Of a stretch of 64,000 bases of DNA, positions 34,102 through 43,634 are shown in pieces. Each line of letters opens with the position of its first letter. Position 1 is the stretch's first letter. Both the position numbers and the translations under genes were made by a program. This DNA is from Gammaproteobacteria bacterium (lineage in GTDB: Bacteria > Pseudomonadota > Gammaproteobacteria > GRL18): contig JADGEM010000006.1 of NCBI GenBank assembly GCA_016744375.1, forward strand, positions 1-64,000. Direction: 5' to 3'. The notes below the pieces were generated by a model. The model was not told where the DNA came from, ran no database searches, and saw only the letters and a program-made list of their open reading frames with translations.

Positions 34102-35844
34102 TTAAGCAGATTGCTGTTGTGCCCCAGGAAAAGTCAAAGGACAGTTCGCAGAATCAAACTCAGAGGTATCTCCTAATCGCTTATAAATAGATTCTAGTGC
34201 CATATCTTCATTAGCAAATATATTTTCCTGGCCAATTTCATCAAACAAGCCAGTTTCACGCATAACCACCAGAACCTGACGTTTTAAACCACTAAAAACA
34301 ATTTGAACATTATTTTCTTTCAGACGCTCAGTCAAGTGATGAAGGACTTCTTCTCCTGAGGCATCCAATTGATTAATTGCATCAGCAACCACCAGAATAT
34401 ATTCAGCATCCGGCTTTTCGCTCACGGCTTCAAGTATAGCATCTTCAAAATAAGACACGTTGGCAAAATATAACGACCCATCAAAACGAATGGCTATAAT
34501 TTGGTCACTGGTCTCTAGATCATTCACTTTCACATCACGCAAAGTACCATCTTTATAACGTCCTAAAATAGCGACACGAGGTGTCATAGTACGATATAGA
34601 TAAAGAAGGATTGCCAAGCCGGCACCAATTTCAATCCCTTTATCCAGGTGAGGAGCAAAGGCCAGTGTGGCAACAAAGGTTACTATAGAAGCAATTCCAT
34701 CATGGCGTGAGGCGTGCCATGCATGTTTAACAGACTTAAAATTTATCAGGCCAAACACCGCTGTCATAATAACTGCCGCCAATACTGCTTTTGGTAAATG
34801 ATAAAGCAATGGTGTTAAAAAGAGTAAGGTGATTAAAACGATAATACCAGTATAAACCGATGACATACCAGTCAGAGCCCCGGCATTGATGTTAACTGCA
34901 GAGCGTGAAAAAGAACCACTGGTTGGATAGGAAGAACTCATCGCGCCAATCATATTACCCAGGCCTTGTCCCATCAGCTCCTGGCTGGGATCAATGCGCT
35001 CTTTTGTTTTAGCAGCCATTGCCTTGGCAATAGAAATAGCTTCCATAAAACCAATCAGAGAAATAACAATCGCGCTGGAGATCAATGTCCCAAAAACATC
35101 CATATTAAAGGTAGGAATAGCAAGAGAAGGCAGACCTTCAGGGATGGTACCCACAACAGCACCGCCCATACCTTCAAAATCAATGGCCCAGCTGATAAGA
35201 ATAGTACCTGCAACTGCAATCAAAACACCCGGCAACGTTGGCCATTTCTTTTTTGCAAACATAATACCAAAAACAGAAGTCGCACCAAAGGCCAGGGTAA
35301 CCAGGTGAGTATCGCCCAGATTGAGCACAACACTCCAGATATCCCCGAGGAAAAACTCACTGCTAGGCTTTTCGACACCAAAAATTTTATTGACCTGAGA
35401 AAGAGCAATAACCATAGCAGCTGCATTGGTAAAACCAACAATAACAGGATGAGATAAGAAGTTAACCACAACACCCAGCTTAAAAACACCAAGCATAAAC
35501 TGGAACACTCCGACCATAAAGGCCAGCATAATGGCCAGAGAAATAAATTCTGGGGAACCAACTGGAGCCAAAGGTGTAATAGCTGATGCCGTTAGCAAGG
35601 AAACAACGGCAACCGGGCCGGTTCCCAGCTGACTGGATGAGCCCCATAGTGCCGCCACCATGACTGGTAAGAATGCTGCATATAAACCAAAATAGGCTGG
35701 AAGACCAGCCAAAGAAGCATAGGCCATAGATTGTGGAATTAAAACCAGTGCAACGGTGATACCAGCAATAATATCAGCTTTAACGGTGTTTCCATCCATA
35801 GGAAACCACCTTAAAAAAGGCAAAAATCGTCTGATTGAACTCAT
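34102..35844 (-). CDS. SulP-family anion transporter with C-terminal STAS domain
   Basis: 580 residues: a membrane domain of about 12-14 segments with family motifs (AGITVALVLIPQSMAYASLAG; GLGNMIGAMSSSYPTSGSFS) and a cytoplasmic STAS domain at about 435-555 (IIAIRFDGSLYFANVSYFED). SulP proteins move sulfate, bicarbonate or other anions. Near the sox operon sulfate efflux or bicarbonate uptake for autotrophy would both make sense, but the substrate cannot be read from sequence. It ends 18 bases from repeat copy C. Confidence 0.92.
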   Translation of the reverse strand: MSSIRRFLPFLRWFPMDGNTVKADIIAGITVALVLIPQSMAYASLAGLPAYFGLYAAFLPVMVAALWGSSSQLGTGPVAVVSLLTASAITPLAPVGSPEFISLAIMLAFMVGVFQFMLGVFKLGVVVNFLSHPVIVGFTNAAAMVIALSQVNKIFGVEKPSSEFFLGDIWSVVLNLGDTHLVTLAFGATSVFGIMFAKKKWPTLPGVLIAVAGTILISWAIDFEGMGGAVVGTIPEGLPSLAIPTFNMDVFGTLISSAIVISLIGFMEAISIAKAMAAKTKERIDPSQELMGQGLGNMIGAMSSSYPTSGSFSRSAVNINAGALTGMSSVYTGIIVLITLLFLTPLLYHLPKAVLAAVIMTAVFGLINFKSVKHAWHASRHDGIASIVTFVATLAFAPHLDKGIEIGAGLAILLYLYRTMTPRVAILGRYKDGTLRDVKVNDLETSDQIIAIRFDGSLYFANVSYFEDAILEAVSEKPDAEYILVVADAINQLDASGEEVLHHLTERLKENNVQIVFSGLKRQVLVVMRETGLFDEIGQENIFANEDMALESIYKRLGDTSEFDSANCPLTFPGAQQQSA

Positions 35845-36113
35845 TATCTTTTACTTACCCAGAGAATTAAATATTAGAAGATGAATATCATTGCAAGCCA
35901 AAAGCTTATCAGACAAGCTTCATGATTCAATACATAAAGCCTGCTTTACAAAATCAGGTACAATCGACATGAAGTGAGTCGTGGTGCACAAAAGATCGCA
36001 GCTCTGGATTAATTACAGCATAAAAACGATATCCGCGAGTATATTTGAAGCAGTATTTTATTCTATTTTTATCATAAAATCAATGACATTCAGAGTGTAA
36101 GCGGTTACTTACT

Positions 36114-36575
36114 TTATTTTTTTGTTCTTACTGCAAGCACATCACAGGGTGCATGATGCAGGATTGCATTCGCTGTTGAACCCAGCAGTAACTCAAAACC
36201 ACTGCGTCCATGAGAGCCGCAAACAATAAGGTCAGACTGCTCTTCCTCACTTAAACGCAATATTTCCGTTTTTGGAATACCAGAAATGACATCACTCTTA
36301 ACTTGGAGATTTTCTTTTTTATCCAGTTTTGCAATTAAGTCGTGCATTTTGTCTTCACTGAGTTTTATTAATTCTTCTTCATTTTTTGCCAAATCCTCAA
36401 AAGCAGGATAAAACATAGGATCATAAGCAACGCTGACCTGATAAACAAATTCAACCACATGAATGATAAAAATATCAGTCCTGTTTTCCCCGGCAACTTC
36501 AATTGCCTTACAACAAACTTGATAAGAATCTTCAGTTAAATCCACAGCGACTAAAATTTGTTTGTAAGCATTCAT
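36114..36575 (-). CDS. Universal stress protein, UspA family
   Basis: 153 residues of the Usp fold: YKQILVAVDLTEDSYQVC at the start and the nucleotide-binding signature GSHGRSGFELLLGSTAN near the end, which indicates the ATP-binding subgroup. Cytoplasmic. Transcribed alone and divergent from rnd; the 269 bases on its 3' side separate it from the SulP gene on the same strand, so co-transcription is not likely. Confidence 0.92.
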   Translation of the reverse strand: MNAYKQILVAVDLTEDSYQVCCKAIEVAGENRTDIFIIHVVEFVYQVSVAYDPMFYPAFEDLAKNEEELIKLSEDKMHDLIAKLDKKENLQVKSDVISGIPKTEILRLSEEEQSDLIVCGSHGRSGFELLLGSTANAILHHAPCDVLAVRTKK

Positions 36576-36725
36576 ATCAGTGCACCTTTGAATAAGTTCA
36601 GCTAATGGCTTATATGTTTAGTTAATGGTTTTCTATTTAGCTATTTGCTTTAAATTAATTATCTTAGAGGTATGAATTAAGTTAAAATAACTCATACAGC
36701 TACAATATAATTTTTAGGGATCTCA

Positions 36726-37871
36726 ATGCAAGTCCATTTTATTGATAATAAAGAAAGTCTGGTGGAAATTTGTCAGCAATTCGCACAAAGTAACTTTCTG
36801 GCTCTGGATACTGAATTTGTCCGTCAGACGACCTACTATCCTATTCTAGCTCTGATACAAATTTGTGATGGTGAACAAATCGCAATCATTGATCCGGTGG
36901 CAATTAAAGATCTGAGCCCTTTAATGTCTGTTTTATATAATAAAGCAATTCCAAAAATCATACATTCTGCCCGTCAGGATATGGAAATTTTTTATTATCT
37001 CAATCAGTCAGTACCTGAAGCACTCTTTGATACTCAGGTCAGTGCCGCATTATTAGGCTATGGCGAGCAAATTGGATATGCCACCCTGGTCAAGCAGCTG
37101 TTAAATGTTAGTTTAGATAAATCACAAACACGTACTGACTGGCTAAAACGACCGCTGACTCAAAAACAAATAGACTATGCCGCAGATGATGTCCGCTATC
37201 TGGCCAAACTCTACCCAATTCAAAAAGAAAAATTACAGGCACTTGGACGCTTGAGCTGGCTGGAAAAAGATTTTCAGTTTTTATCCAGCAGTTCAACCTA
37301 TACACCCTCCCCAAAAACAATCTGGAAAAAGACTAAAGGGCTAAACCGACTCAAAAAACAGAAACTGGCAATATTACAAAATCTTGCCGCATTTCGTGAA
37401 GAACTGGCCATCAAACAAAACCGTCCCCGACGTCGGGTCATTACTGATGAGACCTTAATCGAGTTATCAATGAATCCCCCTTCTAATAATGATGAACTCC
37501 AGGCATGTAGAGGGCTGAGTCATAAATTTCAGCAATATAATGGCACCGAAATTCTCTCTCTCATCCACAAGGGCCTGAACACTTCTGACAAAGATTGTCC
37601 GACATTACCTACTTATGAAAAACTCTCTCAAAATGAAGAAGCTCTAGCTGATTGCCTTATGGCTATTGTTCATCTCTCTGCCCATAACAACAATATTAGC
37701 CCACGTTGCCTATGCTCTCGAAAAGACTTAGATGCATTAATTAAAGGTCGTAGAGAGCTGGCCCTGTTGTCTGGTTGGCGAAACGAGCTGATCGGCAAGC
37801 ATCTGCTTAAGTTTTTATCTGGTGATGCACAGCTGAGCTATCATTCCGGGCAGCTCCTTTTTAGCCATTAA
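36726..37871 (+). CDS. rnd: Ribonuclease D
   Basis: 3'-5' exonuclease for tRNA and stable RNA processing. 381 residues: DEDDy exonuclease domain at about 1-180 (FLALDTEFVRQTTYYPILAL; HSARQDMEIFY; YAADDVRYL) and HRDC domains after 210. All acidic residues of the family are visible. Followed 12 bases later by the DUF3549 gene, with srkA after that, a conserved gammaproteobacterial trio. Confidence 0.96.
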   Translation: MQVHFIDNKESLVEICQQFAQSNFLALDTEFVRQTTYYPILALIQICDGEQIAIIDPVAIKDLSPLMSVLYNKAIPKIIHSARQDMEIFYYLNQSVPEALFDTQVSAALLGYGEQIGYATLVKQLLNVSLDKSQTRTDWLKRPLTQKQIDYAADDVRYLAKLYPIQKEKLQALGRLSWLEKDFQFLSSSSTYTPSPKTIWKKTKGLNRLKKQKLAILQNLAAFREELAIKQNRPRRRVITDETLIELSMNPPSNNDELQACRGLSHKFQQYNGTEILSLIHKGLNTSDKDCPTLPTYEKLSQNEEALADCLMAIVHLSAHNNNISPRCLCSRKDLDALIKGRRELALLSGWRNELIGKHLLKFLSGDAQLSYHSGQLLFSH

Positions 37872-37883
37872 GTCAGCGATATT

Positions 37884-39023
37884 ATGAATGAAATAAACAG
37901 CCTCAACCATTTTTTTTCAGAAATCGATTGTCATTTCCAATGTTACAATCTGGCCCGCAAAATTTTTCCCATCGATCAGCAGGTATTCATTGATTTTGAA
38001 AGCACTCATGCAGCCTGGAGTACCCCTTTTTTACAACATGCCTGGATTGGCCTTATCTTCTGGCAAAAACAAAGCGGAAAGAATAACCATAATGCAGAAC
38101 ACCATGTCTGGTTCCTGAAGCTGCCGCTTGATGAACAGGCAAAACTCAATCTTGCTGCTCGTGATGATTTTTTAAGGCGTTTATTTGAAGCACTGGGTGA
38201 TTTCTTAATCAACGCCAGAGAGCAAAAGCAATCTGGCTCAACCAAAAAGCGCCAGTCACTGGAAGGTGCCATGCAGGATAATCCTTATGGCTTTCAACCA
38301 AAGCCCGAACAACTGGCTAATTTTCATGCCATCGTTCATAAACAACTGTCACTGCCTGCATCTTCTTACTATAGAGACACTCAAGACTATCTCCTGGGTA
38401 ATTCTCCACATGGAAAAAAGGATTTCAACCACTGGGATAAACTGGGATTTCAGGGCTTTGCAGACATTGCCGCCCGCCTTAATGAGATTTGCTATGCTTC
38501 AAAATCTAAAACCAATGAACAAGTTATTAATGAAGCCATTGAGCATCTGCCCATAGAACCTTTTCAAGTCCTGAGCACCTGCCTTGAAAATCATTCTGTT
38601 TCAAAGAAAACCACTGAGATTATCTATAAAAACCTGATGGCCAATCTGAGCAAAAAAAATCAGACACCCTATCTTGTCCAGTTATGCGTTTCATCAATAC
38701 AGGCAAGTTCTCAGAGCACTGATCAAGCATTACAGATAAAACTCCTGAGCAAAATACTGAATTCAGACATCCAGTCAGATATAGAAATACTAGCAATCCT
38801 GTCAGGCCGATGTTGGCCTTTAATCTCACATCAGGAAATACTCCCGGCCTTTCTGGAAGCACTTGCTGCCAGTGATAATGAACATCCAGGTGCTTTTAAG
38901 GCAATATTATCTGACTTAATGTTTATTCCGGGTATGCGTGATACTATCTTACAGGCTTTTCGTTCACCTGAGCGCTCTCAACAGCTCGCTCATGCAATTG
39001 GTGCTTTTTTTAGTTCAATATGA
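37884..39023 (+). CDS. DUF3549-family protein
   Basis: 379 residues, cytoplasmic, alpha-helical. The N-terminal QVFIDFESTHAAWSTPFLQH and HAWIGLIFW segments fit DUF3549. The second half is Leu/Ala-rich helical repeats ending in SPERSQQLAHAIGAFF. Function unknown. It lies 12 bases after rnd and 12 bases before srkA, so the three are probably one transcript. DUF3301, often found with DUF3549, is also close by. Confidence 0.75.
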   Translation: MNEINSLNHFFSEIDCHFQCYNLARKIFPIDQQVFIDFESTHAAWSTPFLQHAWIGLIFWQKQSGKNNHNAEHHVWFLKLPLDEQAKLNLAARDDFLRRLFEALGDFLINAREQKQSGSTKKRQSLEGAMQDNPYGFQPKPEQLANFHAIVHKQLSLPASSYYRDTQDYLLGNSPHGKKDFNHWDKLGFQGFADIAARLNEICYASKSKTNEQVINEAIEHLPIEPFQVLSTCLENHSVSKKTTEIIYKNLMANLSKKNQTPYLVQLCVSSIQASSQSTDQALQIKLLSKILNSDIQSDIEILAILSGRCWPLISHQEILPAFLEALAASDNEHPGAFKAILSDLMFIPGMRDTILQAFRSPERSQQLAHAIGAFFSSI

Positions 39024-39035
39024 GCTTTTATATAC

Positions 39036-40049
39036 ATGACAGACAACACTGAAGAAATTCAAGACTACTCCAGGTTAAATCCTGATGCCGTTATTAATGC
39101 AGTTGAAAGCAAAGGTTTTTTTTCAGATGCCCGAGTGCTTGCTTTAAACAGCTATGAAAACAGAGTTTATCAAATTGGCATTGAAGATGAAGATCCCATT
39201 ATTGCCAAATTTTATCGCCCGGGACGCTGGACTGAGGAGCAAATACTGGAAGAACATACTTTTTCACAAGAACTGCATGAACTGGAAATACCCGCAATTC
39301 CCCCAATTTACCTGGAAGATTCATCAACGACTGAGCGACAAAGTTTGTTTGTTTATGAAGGCTATCGCTTTGCACTCTATAAGCGCAGAGGTGGACGCGC
39401 ACCAGAACTGACCGATCTGGATCAACTATACTGGCTGGGCAAATTAATGGGACGCATTCACGCCATTGGTCAAACAAAAAAGTTCCAATACCGCCCAACT
39501 CTTTCAATAAAGTCTTTTATTACCCATCCCTATGACTATATTTTAGAGCACAAATTTATGCCATCCCTTTTTATAGAGTCTTATAAAGCCATTGTTGCTG
39601 ATATTCTGCAGCATGTTGAGTCCAACTATCAAAAATTCCCGCCTAATTTAATCCGTCTGCATGGTGATTGCCATCCTGGCAATATTTTATGGACAGATAA
39701 CGGGCCGCATTTTGTGGATTTTGATGACAGCCGAAATGGCCCGGCTATTCAGGACCTCTGGATGTTGCTGTCTGGTGAGCGTAGTGATCAGGAAAAGCAA
39801 TTACGTGAGATAATAGACGGCTATGAAGAGTTTTGTGATTTTGACAGAACAGAACTCAATCTTATCGAATCATTAAGAAGCATGCGTATCATTCATTATG
39901 CTGGCTGGTTAGCAAAACGGTGGACTGATCCGGCATTTCCCAGAGCATTCCCCTGGTTTAATACGGAACAATTCTGGGGAGAGCATATATTGCAGTTAAA
40001 AGAGCAACTCGCTATTCTTCAGGAGCCGCCTTTGCAAATCTATCCTTAA
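39036..40049 (+). CDS. srkA: Stress response kinase SrkA (YihE-like)
   Basis: Aminoglycoside-phosphotransferase-fold Ser/Thr kinase that protects E. coli against stress-induced death. 337 residues with nucleotide-binding N-lobe (LNSYENRVYQIGIEDEDPII) and catalytic loop LHGDCHPGNILW followed by FVDFDDSRNGPAIQDLW, which supplies the metal-binding Asp. Length agrees with YihE (328). Third gene of the rnd unit; its stop codon lies inside the left arm of an inverted repeat. Confidence 0.95.
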   Translation: MTDNTEEIQDYSRLNPDAVINAVESKGFFSDARVLALNSYENRVYQIGIEDEDPIIAKFYRPGRWTEEQILEEHTFSQELHELEIPAIPPIYLEDSSTTERQSLFVYEGYRFALYKRRGGRAPELTDLDQLYWLGKLMGRIHAIGQTKKFQYRPTLSIKSFITHPYDYILEHKFMPSLFIESYKAIVADILQHVESNYQKFPPNLIRLHGDCHPGNILWTDNGPHFVDFDDSRNGPAIQDLWMLLSGERSDQEKQLREIIDGYEEFCDFDRTELNLIESLRSMRIIHYAGWLAKRWTDPAFPRAFPWFNTEQFWGEHILQLKEQLAILQEPPLQIYP

Positions 40050-40183
40050 AAGAAAGTCAGTCGTTTATAGTCTGTTATCATAAAGATAAAACCAAAAGCA
40101 TTTAGAAAGCAGAAGCTAATATATACTCCCTGCGTCGTTTCTTATGATATTGACGAATAACAACAAACGACTGACTTTCTTTT
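40048..40183. repeat. 19-base perfect inverted repeat flanking a 98-base spacer
   Basis: Left arm aaaagaaagtcagtcgttt at 40048-40066 and its exact reverse complement at 40165-40183 enclose 98 bases. The inner sequence also has smaller matching pieces (tatcata/tatgata). It fills the gap between the convergent srkA and DUF3301 genes. It may act as a bidirectional terminator or be a small mobile repeat. Confidence 0.7.
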
Positions 40184-40191
40184 AGCTGATC

Positions 40192-40500
40192 TTAATCAAT
40201 CTTGTAAGCATCCATATCAACGCTTTCAATTTTTAATCCACTTAGACTGATATAGCCTTTATAACGGCTATTACCATCAGAGCTGAACTCAAACTCATAA
40301 ATACGACAAAATTGCATATAACCATGTGGATGTCGACATAGTCGCAATTTAATCACATCAAGAGTATCGTCCAGAAACTGCAGTTCCATTCTGAAACAGG
40401 CATCTTTTGCCTGCTTATAAGCCACTTCATAAGCACTCACAGAATGCCACCAATACCAGACAATTCCTACAATCGAAAAAAAAACTACGTAATTAAGCAT
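40192..40500 (-). CDS. DUF3301-family membrane-anchored protein
   Basis: 102 residues with an N-terminal membrane segment (3-20, VVFFSIVGIVWYWW) and a short soluble domain. The ACFRMELQFLDDTLDVIKLR and RIYEFEFSSDGNSRYKG segments are diagnostic of DUF3301. Function unknown. It is the usual companion of DUF3549 in gammaproteobacteria, here convergent with the srkA unit. Confidence 0.85.
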   Translation of the reverse strand: MLNYVVFFSIVGIVWYWWHSVSAYEVAYKQAKDACFRMELQFLDDTLDVIKLRLCRHPHGYMQFCRIYEFEFSSDGNSRYKGYISLSGLKIESVDMDAYKID

Positions 40501-40605
40501 TAATACTCTACTAAATCAAAAAAAATTAAAATTTCCCTTGCATCATCTTATACTGCAAGCTATCCTTGAACATGATAAATCATTTTTAAAAGAAAAGGGA
40601 TCCTT

Positions 40606-41253
40606 ATGTCTATAAAAAAACTATTTGCTATGTCAGCTATTGGCTTAGCTATGGGTATTGTATCAGCTTCAGCCATTGCTGAGGGTGATGGTTTTGTTGA
40701 AGATTACGTAACTAACTCTTCTGGTCAGATCTGGAAAAACAGTTACGGCGAATGCTGGCGTGATCGCTTTGCAGCAACAGACACTAAATTAGAAGAATGT
40801 GGCTACGAAAAAGAAATGGGTGTTGCTGAAGTTATCGTTACTGACGGTGTTAAAGAAGTCATCATGACTGAAAATCCACCAGCATGTCCTGAAATCATTG
40901 TCCTGAAAGATCTTCACTTTGATTTTGACAGCACAACAGTTCATGAAGCTGACAAGGAAAAACTCATGTCTGCAAGAGATTTTATCCGTGCTGAAGTCCC
41001 AGAAGGTTGTAATAAGTCTGAAGATGTTCTGATTACCGGTCATACCGACAGCACAGGACCAGAAGCATATAATGACGGTCTTTCATTGAGACGTGCAGAA
41101 GCAGTCGCCAACTACCTGAAATCAATTGGTGTGGCAGCTACCTTAGTTACTGAAGGTAAGGGTGAAACTGATCCTGTTGCTGATAACTCAACTAAAGACG
41201 GCCGTGCTGAAAACCGTCGTGTTGTCATCGACGTCGATACAACTAACAACTAA
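40606..41253 (+). CDS. OmpA-family outer membrane protein
   Basis: 215 residues with a signal peptide cleaved after SAIAE region. A unique N-terminal part of about 80 residues contains three cysteines. The C-terminal OmpA/MotB domain at about 108-212 (LHFDFDSTTVHEADKEKL; GHTDSTGPEAYNDGLSLRRA; GRAENRRVVI) binds peptidoglycan. No eight-strand barrel is present, so it is an anchor rather than a porin. A strong ribosome site and terminator suggest high expression. Confidence 0.9.
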   Translation: MSIKKLFAMSAIGLAMGIVSASAIAEGDGFVEDYVTNSSGQIWKNSYGECWRDRFAATDTKLEECGYEKEMGVAEVIVTDGVKEVIMTENPPACPEIIVLKDLHFDFDSTTVHEADKEKLMSARDFIRAEVPEGCNKSEDVLITGHTDSTGPEAYNDGLSLRRAEAVANYLKSIGVAATLVTEGKGETDPVADNSTKDGRAENRRVVIDVDTTNN

Positions 41254-41305
41254 ACTAGTAGTTTTTAGTTCATCAAACGTTTCTCCCTTAATAAGGGAGA
41301 AGTAT

Positions 41306-41343
41306 AAAAGCTGTAACAGGAAAAAACCTGTTGCAGCTTTTTT
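41306..41343 (+). terminator. Terminator of the OmpA-like gene
   Basis: Stem aaaagctgtaacagg / cctgttgcagctttt with one mismatch and loop aaaaaa, followed by TTTTTT. A second hairpin (ttctccctta ataagggagaa) at 41281-41301 stands directly before it. Confidence 0.88.
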
Positions 41344-41363
41344 ATTTTTAACTACCACAAGTT

Positions 41364-42122
41364 ATGATATCAATTACCAGCTCTGATAACAGCCTCACAC
41401 CAGAAGCTCAGGCCATTGCCACTCAATGGGGATTCAAATTTTCTGAAACAGTCCCTCAGGAATCATTTTTTTTACAGATTACACCAGCACACCTGCAATT
41501 AATTCAATCAGATAAGCGCTCACCAGGACCAATTTACATTGACTTTTCCTCAGGTTCAATTGCTCATCGAAGACTATTTGGCGGCGGTAAAGGTCAAACC
41601 ATTGCTAAGGCCGTCGGTTTAAATAAATATGCTTCTCCACTCATTTTAGATGCCACTGCAGGCATGGGAAAAGACGCCTTTATTTTTGCCTCTTTGGGGG
41701 CTGAGGTCATTTTAATGGAACGATCCGCTATTTCTGCAGCTTTACTGACTGATGCCCTGCATCGAGCAGCAAGTGATCAATCAATATCTGACATAATTGA
41801 GCGGATGAGTTTTGTTTTTGCTGATTCTCGACAGTTGGATACCCAAAAGCTGGACAGGACACCCGATGTTATTTATCTGGATCCGATGTTCCCTCATAGA
41901 AAAAAATCAGCCCTGGTCAAAAAAGAAATGTTGGCCTTTCAAAACCTTATAGGAGATGACAATGACAGCAATGAGCTGCTCAGCGTTTGCTTACAACGGG
42001 CAAAAAAAAGAGTTGTCGTCAAACGCCCTATTAAAGCCCCTTTTCTTAATGAGAAAAAACCAACCTTGTCAATGAAAATGAAAAAACACAGGTTTGATAT
42101 TTATATTAAACCCGGTACTTAA
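41364..42122 (+). CDS. rsmJ: 16S rRNA m2G1516 methyltransferase RsmJ
   Basis: SAM-dependent methyltransferase acting on G1516 of 16S rRNA. 252 residues: the SAM site is ILDATAGMGKDAFIFASLGA, and the catalytic-type motif is VIYLDPMFPHRKKSALVKKEM, diagnostic of RsmJ (YhiQ). FSSGSIAHRRLFGGGKGQ is the family N-terminal motif. The gene starts 20 bases after the OmpA-like terminator and is followed by a 151-base spacer with no recognisable element. Confidence 0.95.
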   Translation: MISITSSDNSLTPEAQAIATQWGFKFSETVPQESFFLQITPAHLQLIQSDKRSPGPIYIDFSSGSIAHRRLFGGGKGQTIAKAVGLNKYASPLILDATAGMGKDAFIFASLGAEVILMERSAISAALLTDALHRAASDQSISDIIERMSFVFADSRQLDTQKLDRTPDVIYLDPMFPHRKKSALVKKEMLAFQNLIGDDNDSNELLSVCLQRAKKRVVVKRPIKAPFLNEKKPTLSMKMKKHRFDIYIKPGT

Positions 42123-42273
42123 GCACAATAATTTTGAATGGTTAAACTGCCTGTTCTAATAAAACAAAACTTTGCACCCCAGAGTTCTTGCAGACATATT
42201 CAGAACCTTGGAGGCCAGACTTTAGCCCGTCAATTGACGTCCTGAAGGGCAACCTGCAATAACACCCCATCAA

Positions 42274-42690
42274 TTACCCTTCTACAATCTCATAATCGTG
42301 AGTAATTTCTACGGTTTGGGCAAGCATAATTGAAGCGGAACAATATTTTGTTGCTGATAACTCAACTGCTCTCTGCACCATCTTTTCTTTCAGATTAACA
42401 CCTGTAATGACAAAATGAATATGAATTTTAGTAAAAATTTTAGGGTCGGTTTCTGCTCTTTCAGCACTTAATTCTGCAACGCAATCTGTGACATTCTGCC
42501 GGGAACGCTTAAGGATCAGCATCACATCAAATGAAGTGCAGCCTCCCAGGCCAAGCAACATCATTTCCATAGGTCGAATGCCCATATTTTTTCCACCAAG
42601 TTCAGGGGGGCCATCCATAACAACCGCATGTCCACTTCCGGACTGGCCCATAAACATCATATCTTCAACCCATTTGATTTTTGCTTTCAT
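42274..42690 (-). CDS. OsmC-family peroxide/redox protein (YhfA-like)
   Basis: 138 residues. Two conserved redox cysteines are in LGLGGCTSFDVMLIL and KYCSASIMLAQTVEI, as in OsmC/Ohr. The position divergent from crp matches E. coli yhfA, so it is the YhfA type rather than OsmC itself. Cytoplasmic; organic peroxide or thiol metabolism is the expected role. Confidence 0.92.
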   Translation of the reverse strand: MKAKIKWVEDMMFMGQSGSGHAVVMDGPPELGGKNMGIRPMEMMLLGLGGCTSFDVMLILKRSRQNVTDCVAELSAERAETDPKIFTKIHIHFVITGVNLKEKMVQRAVELSATKYCSASIMLAQTVEITHDYEIVEG

Positions 42691-42963
42691 TTTTTTAACC
42701 TTCCAGGCTACGTTCCAATTTATCAGTCATATTTCATCCTGAATAAATCAGACGATTTGTTCAGGATGATTTAATTTAATATTATTTCATGCCTTTACGC
42801 CAAATATCTACTTTATAGGCAAATAAATGTGAAATCACCTGAAGAATTAACATGAATGTTCTCGCACTTTTCTTTTTTCATGCTATTCTAGTAGTTACAA
42901 GAGCCTATTCATTCTTTTTGTTAAGTTTACAAAAAGAGCTAAACATTTACCCATTTCAAGCTG

Positions 42964-43605
42964 ATGAGTATGTCAATAATAAATTTAAAAGAAGAAAATC
43001 CTGCTATTACAGATTTCCTTACCCATTGCCACAAACGAAAATACCCAAGCAAAAAAACAATTATTCATGCTGGAACTGAGTCTGATACTTTATATTTTAT
43101 TGTTAAGGGGTCAGTCTCTGTTTTACTAGAAGATAAAGATGATCACGAGATTGTACTGGACTATTTAAATGATGGTGATTTTTTTGGTGAAATGGGCTTA
43201 TTTTCCCAGCCATCAAATCGCAGTGCCTGGGTCAAAGCCAGAACAGATTGTGAAATCGCTGAAATAAGTTATACCAAATTTAATAGTTTACGCCAGAACA
43301 TCCCTGATGTTTTGTTTGAAATATCAACTCAGATAGCCAACCGCTTACGCAAAACAAGTCGTAAGGTCGGAGATCTGGCATTTCTGGATGTCACTGGACG
43401 GATCGCCGGAACCTTACTTGATCTTGCCAAACAACCGGATGCAATGACTCACCCGGATGGTATGCAGATTAAAATTACGCGCCAGGAACTTGGAAAAATT
43501 GTCGGATGCTCTAGAGAAATGGCCGGCAGAGTATTAAAAATTCTTGAAGAACAAAATTTAATCTACGTCAAAGGTAAAACAATTGTTATCTTTGGAACAC
43601 GCTAA
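42964..43605 (+). CDS. crp: cAMP receptor protein family regulator (Crp/Vfr)
   Basis: 213 residues. The cAMP-binding cassette is [22 protein letters not shown] with the R-S pair of true cAMP receptors. The dimerisation helix holds the R-T-S-like [20 protein letters not shown]. The winged helix recognition segment is [20 protein letters not shown], identical in layout to Crp/Vfr. The adenylate cyclase gene is not in the window. Divergent OsmC neighbour supports orthology. An overlapping earlier frame at 42852-43079 is noise. Confidence 0.95.
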   Translation: MSMSIINLKEENPAITDFLTHCHKRKYPSKKTIIHAGTESDTLYFIVKGSVSVLLEDKDDHEIVLDYLNDGDFFGEMGLFSQPSNRSAWVKARTDCEIAEISYTKFNSLRQNIPDVLFEISTQIANRLRKTSRKVGDLAFLDVTGRIAGTLLDLAKQPDAMTHPDGMQIKITRQELGKIVGCSREMAGRVLKILEEQNLIYVKGKTIVIFGTR

Positions 43606-43634
43606 ATTTTGGCAATAAACTGATTGAGGAAAAA

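Noticed and set aside
42852-43079. 75-codon frame upstream of and overlapping crp
   Set aside because: Overlaps the clear crp gene in another frame and looks like random AT-rich coding.
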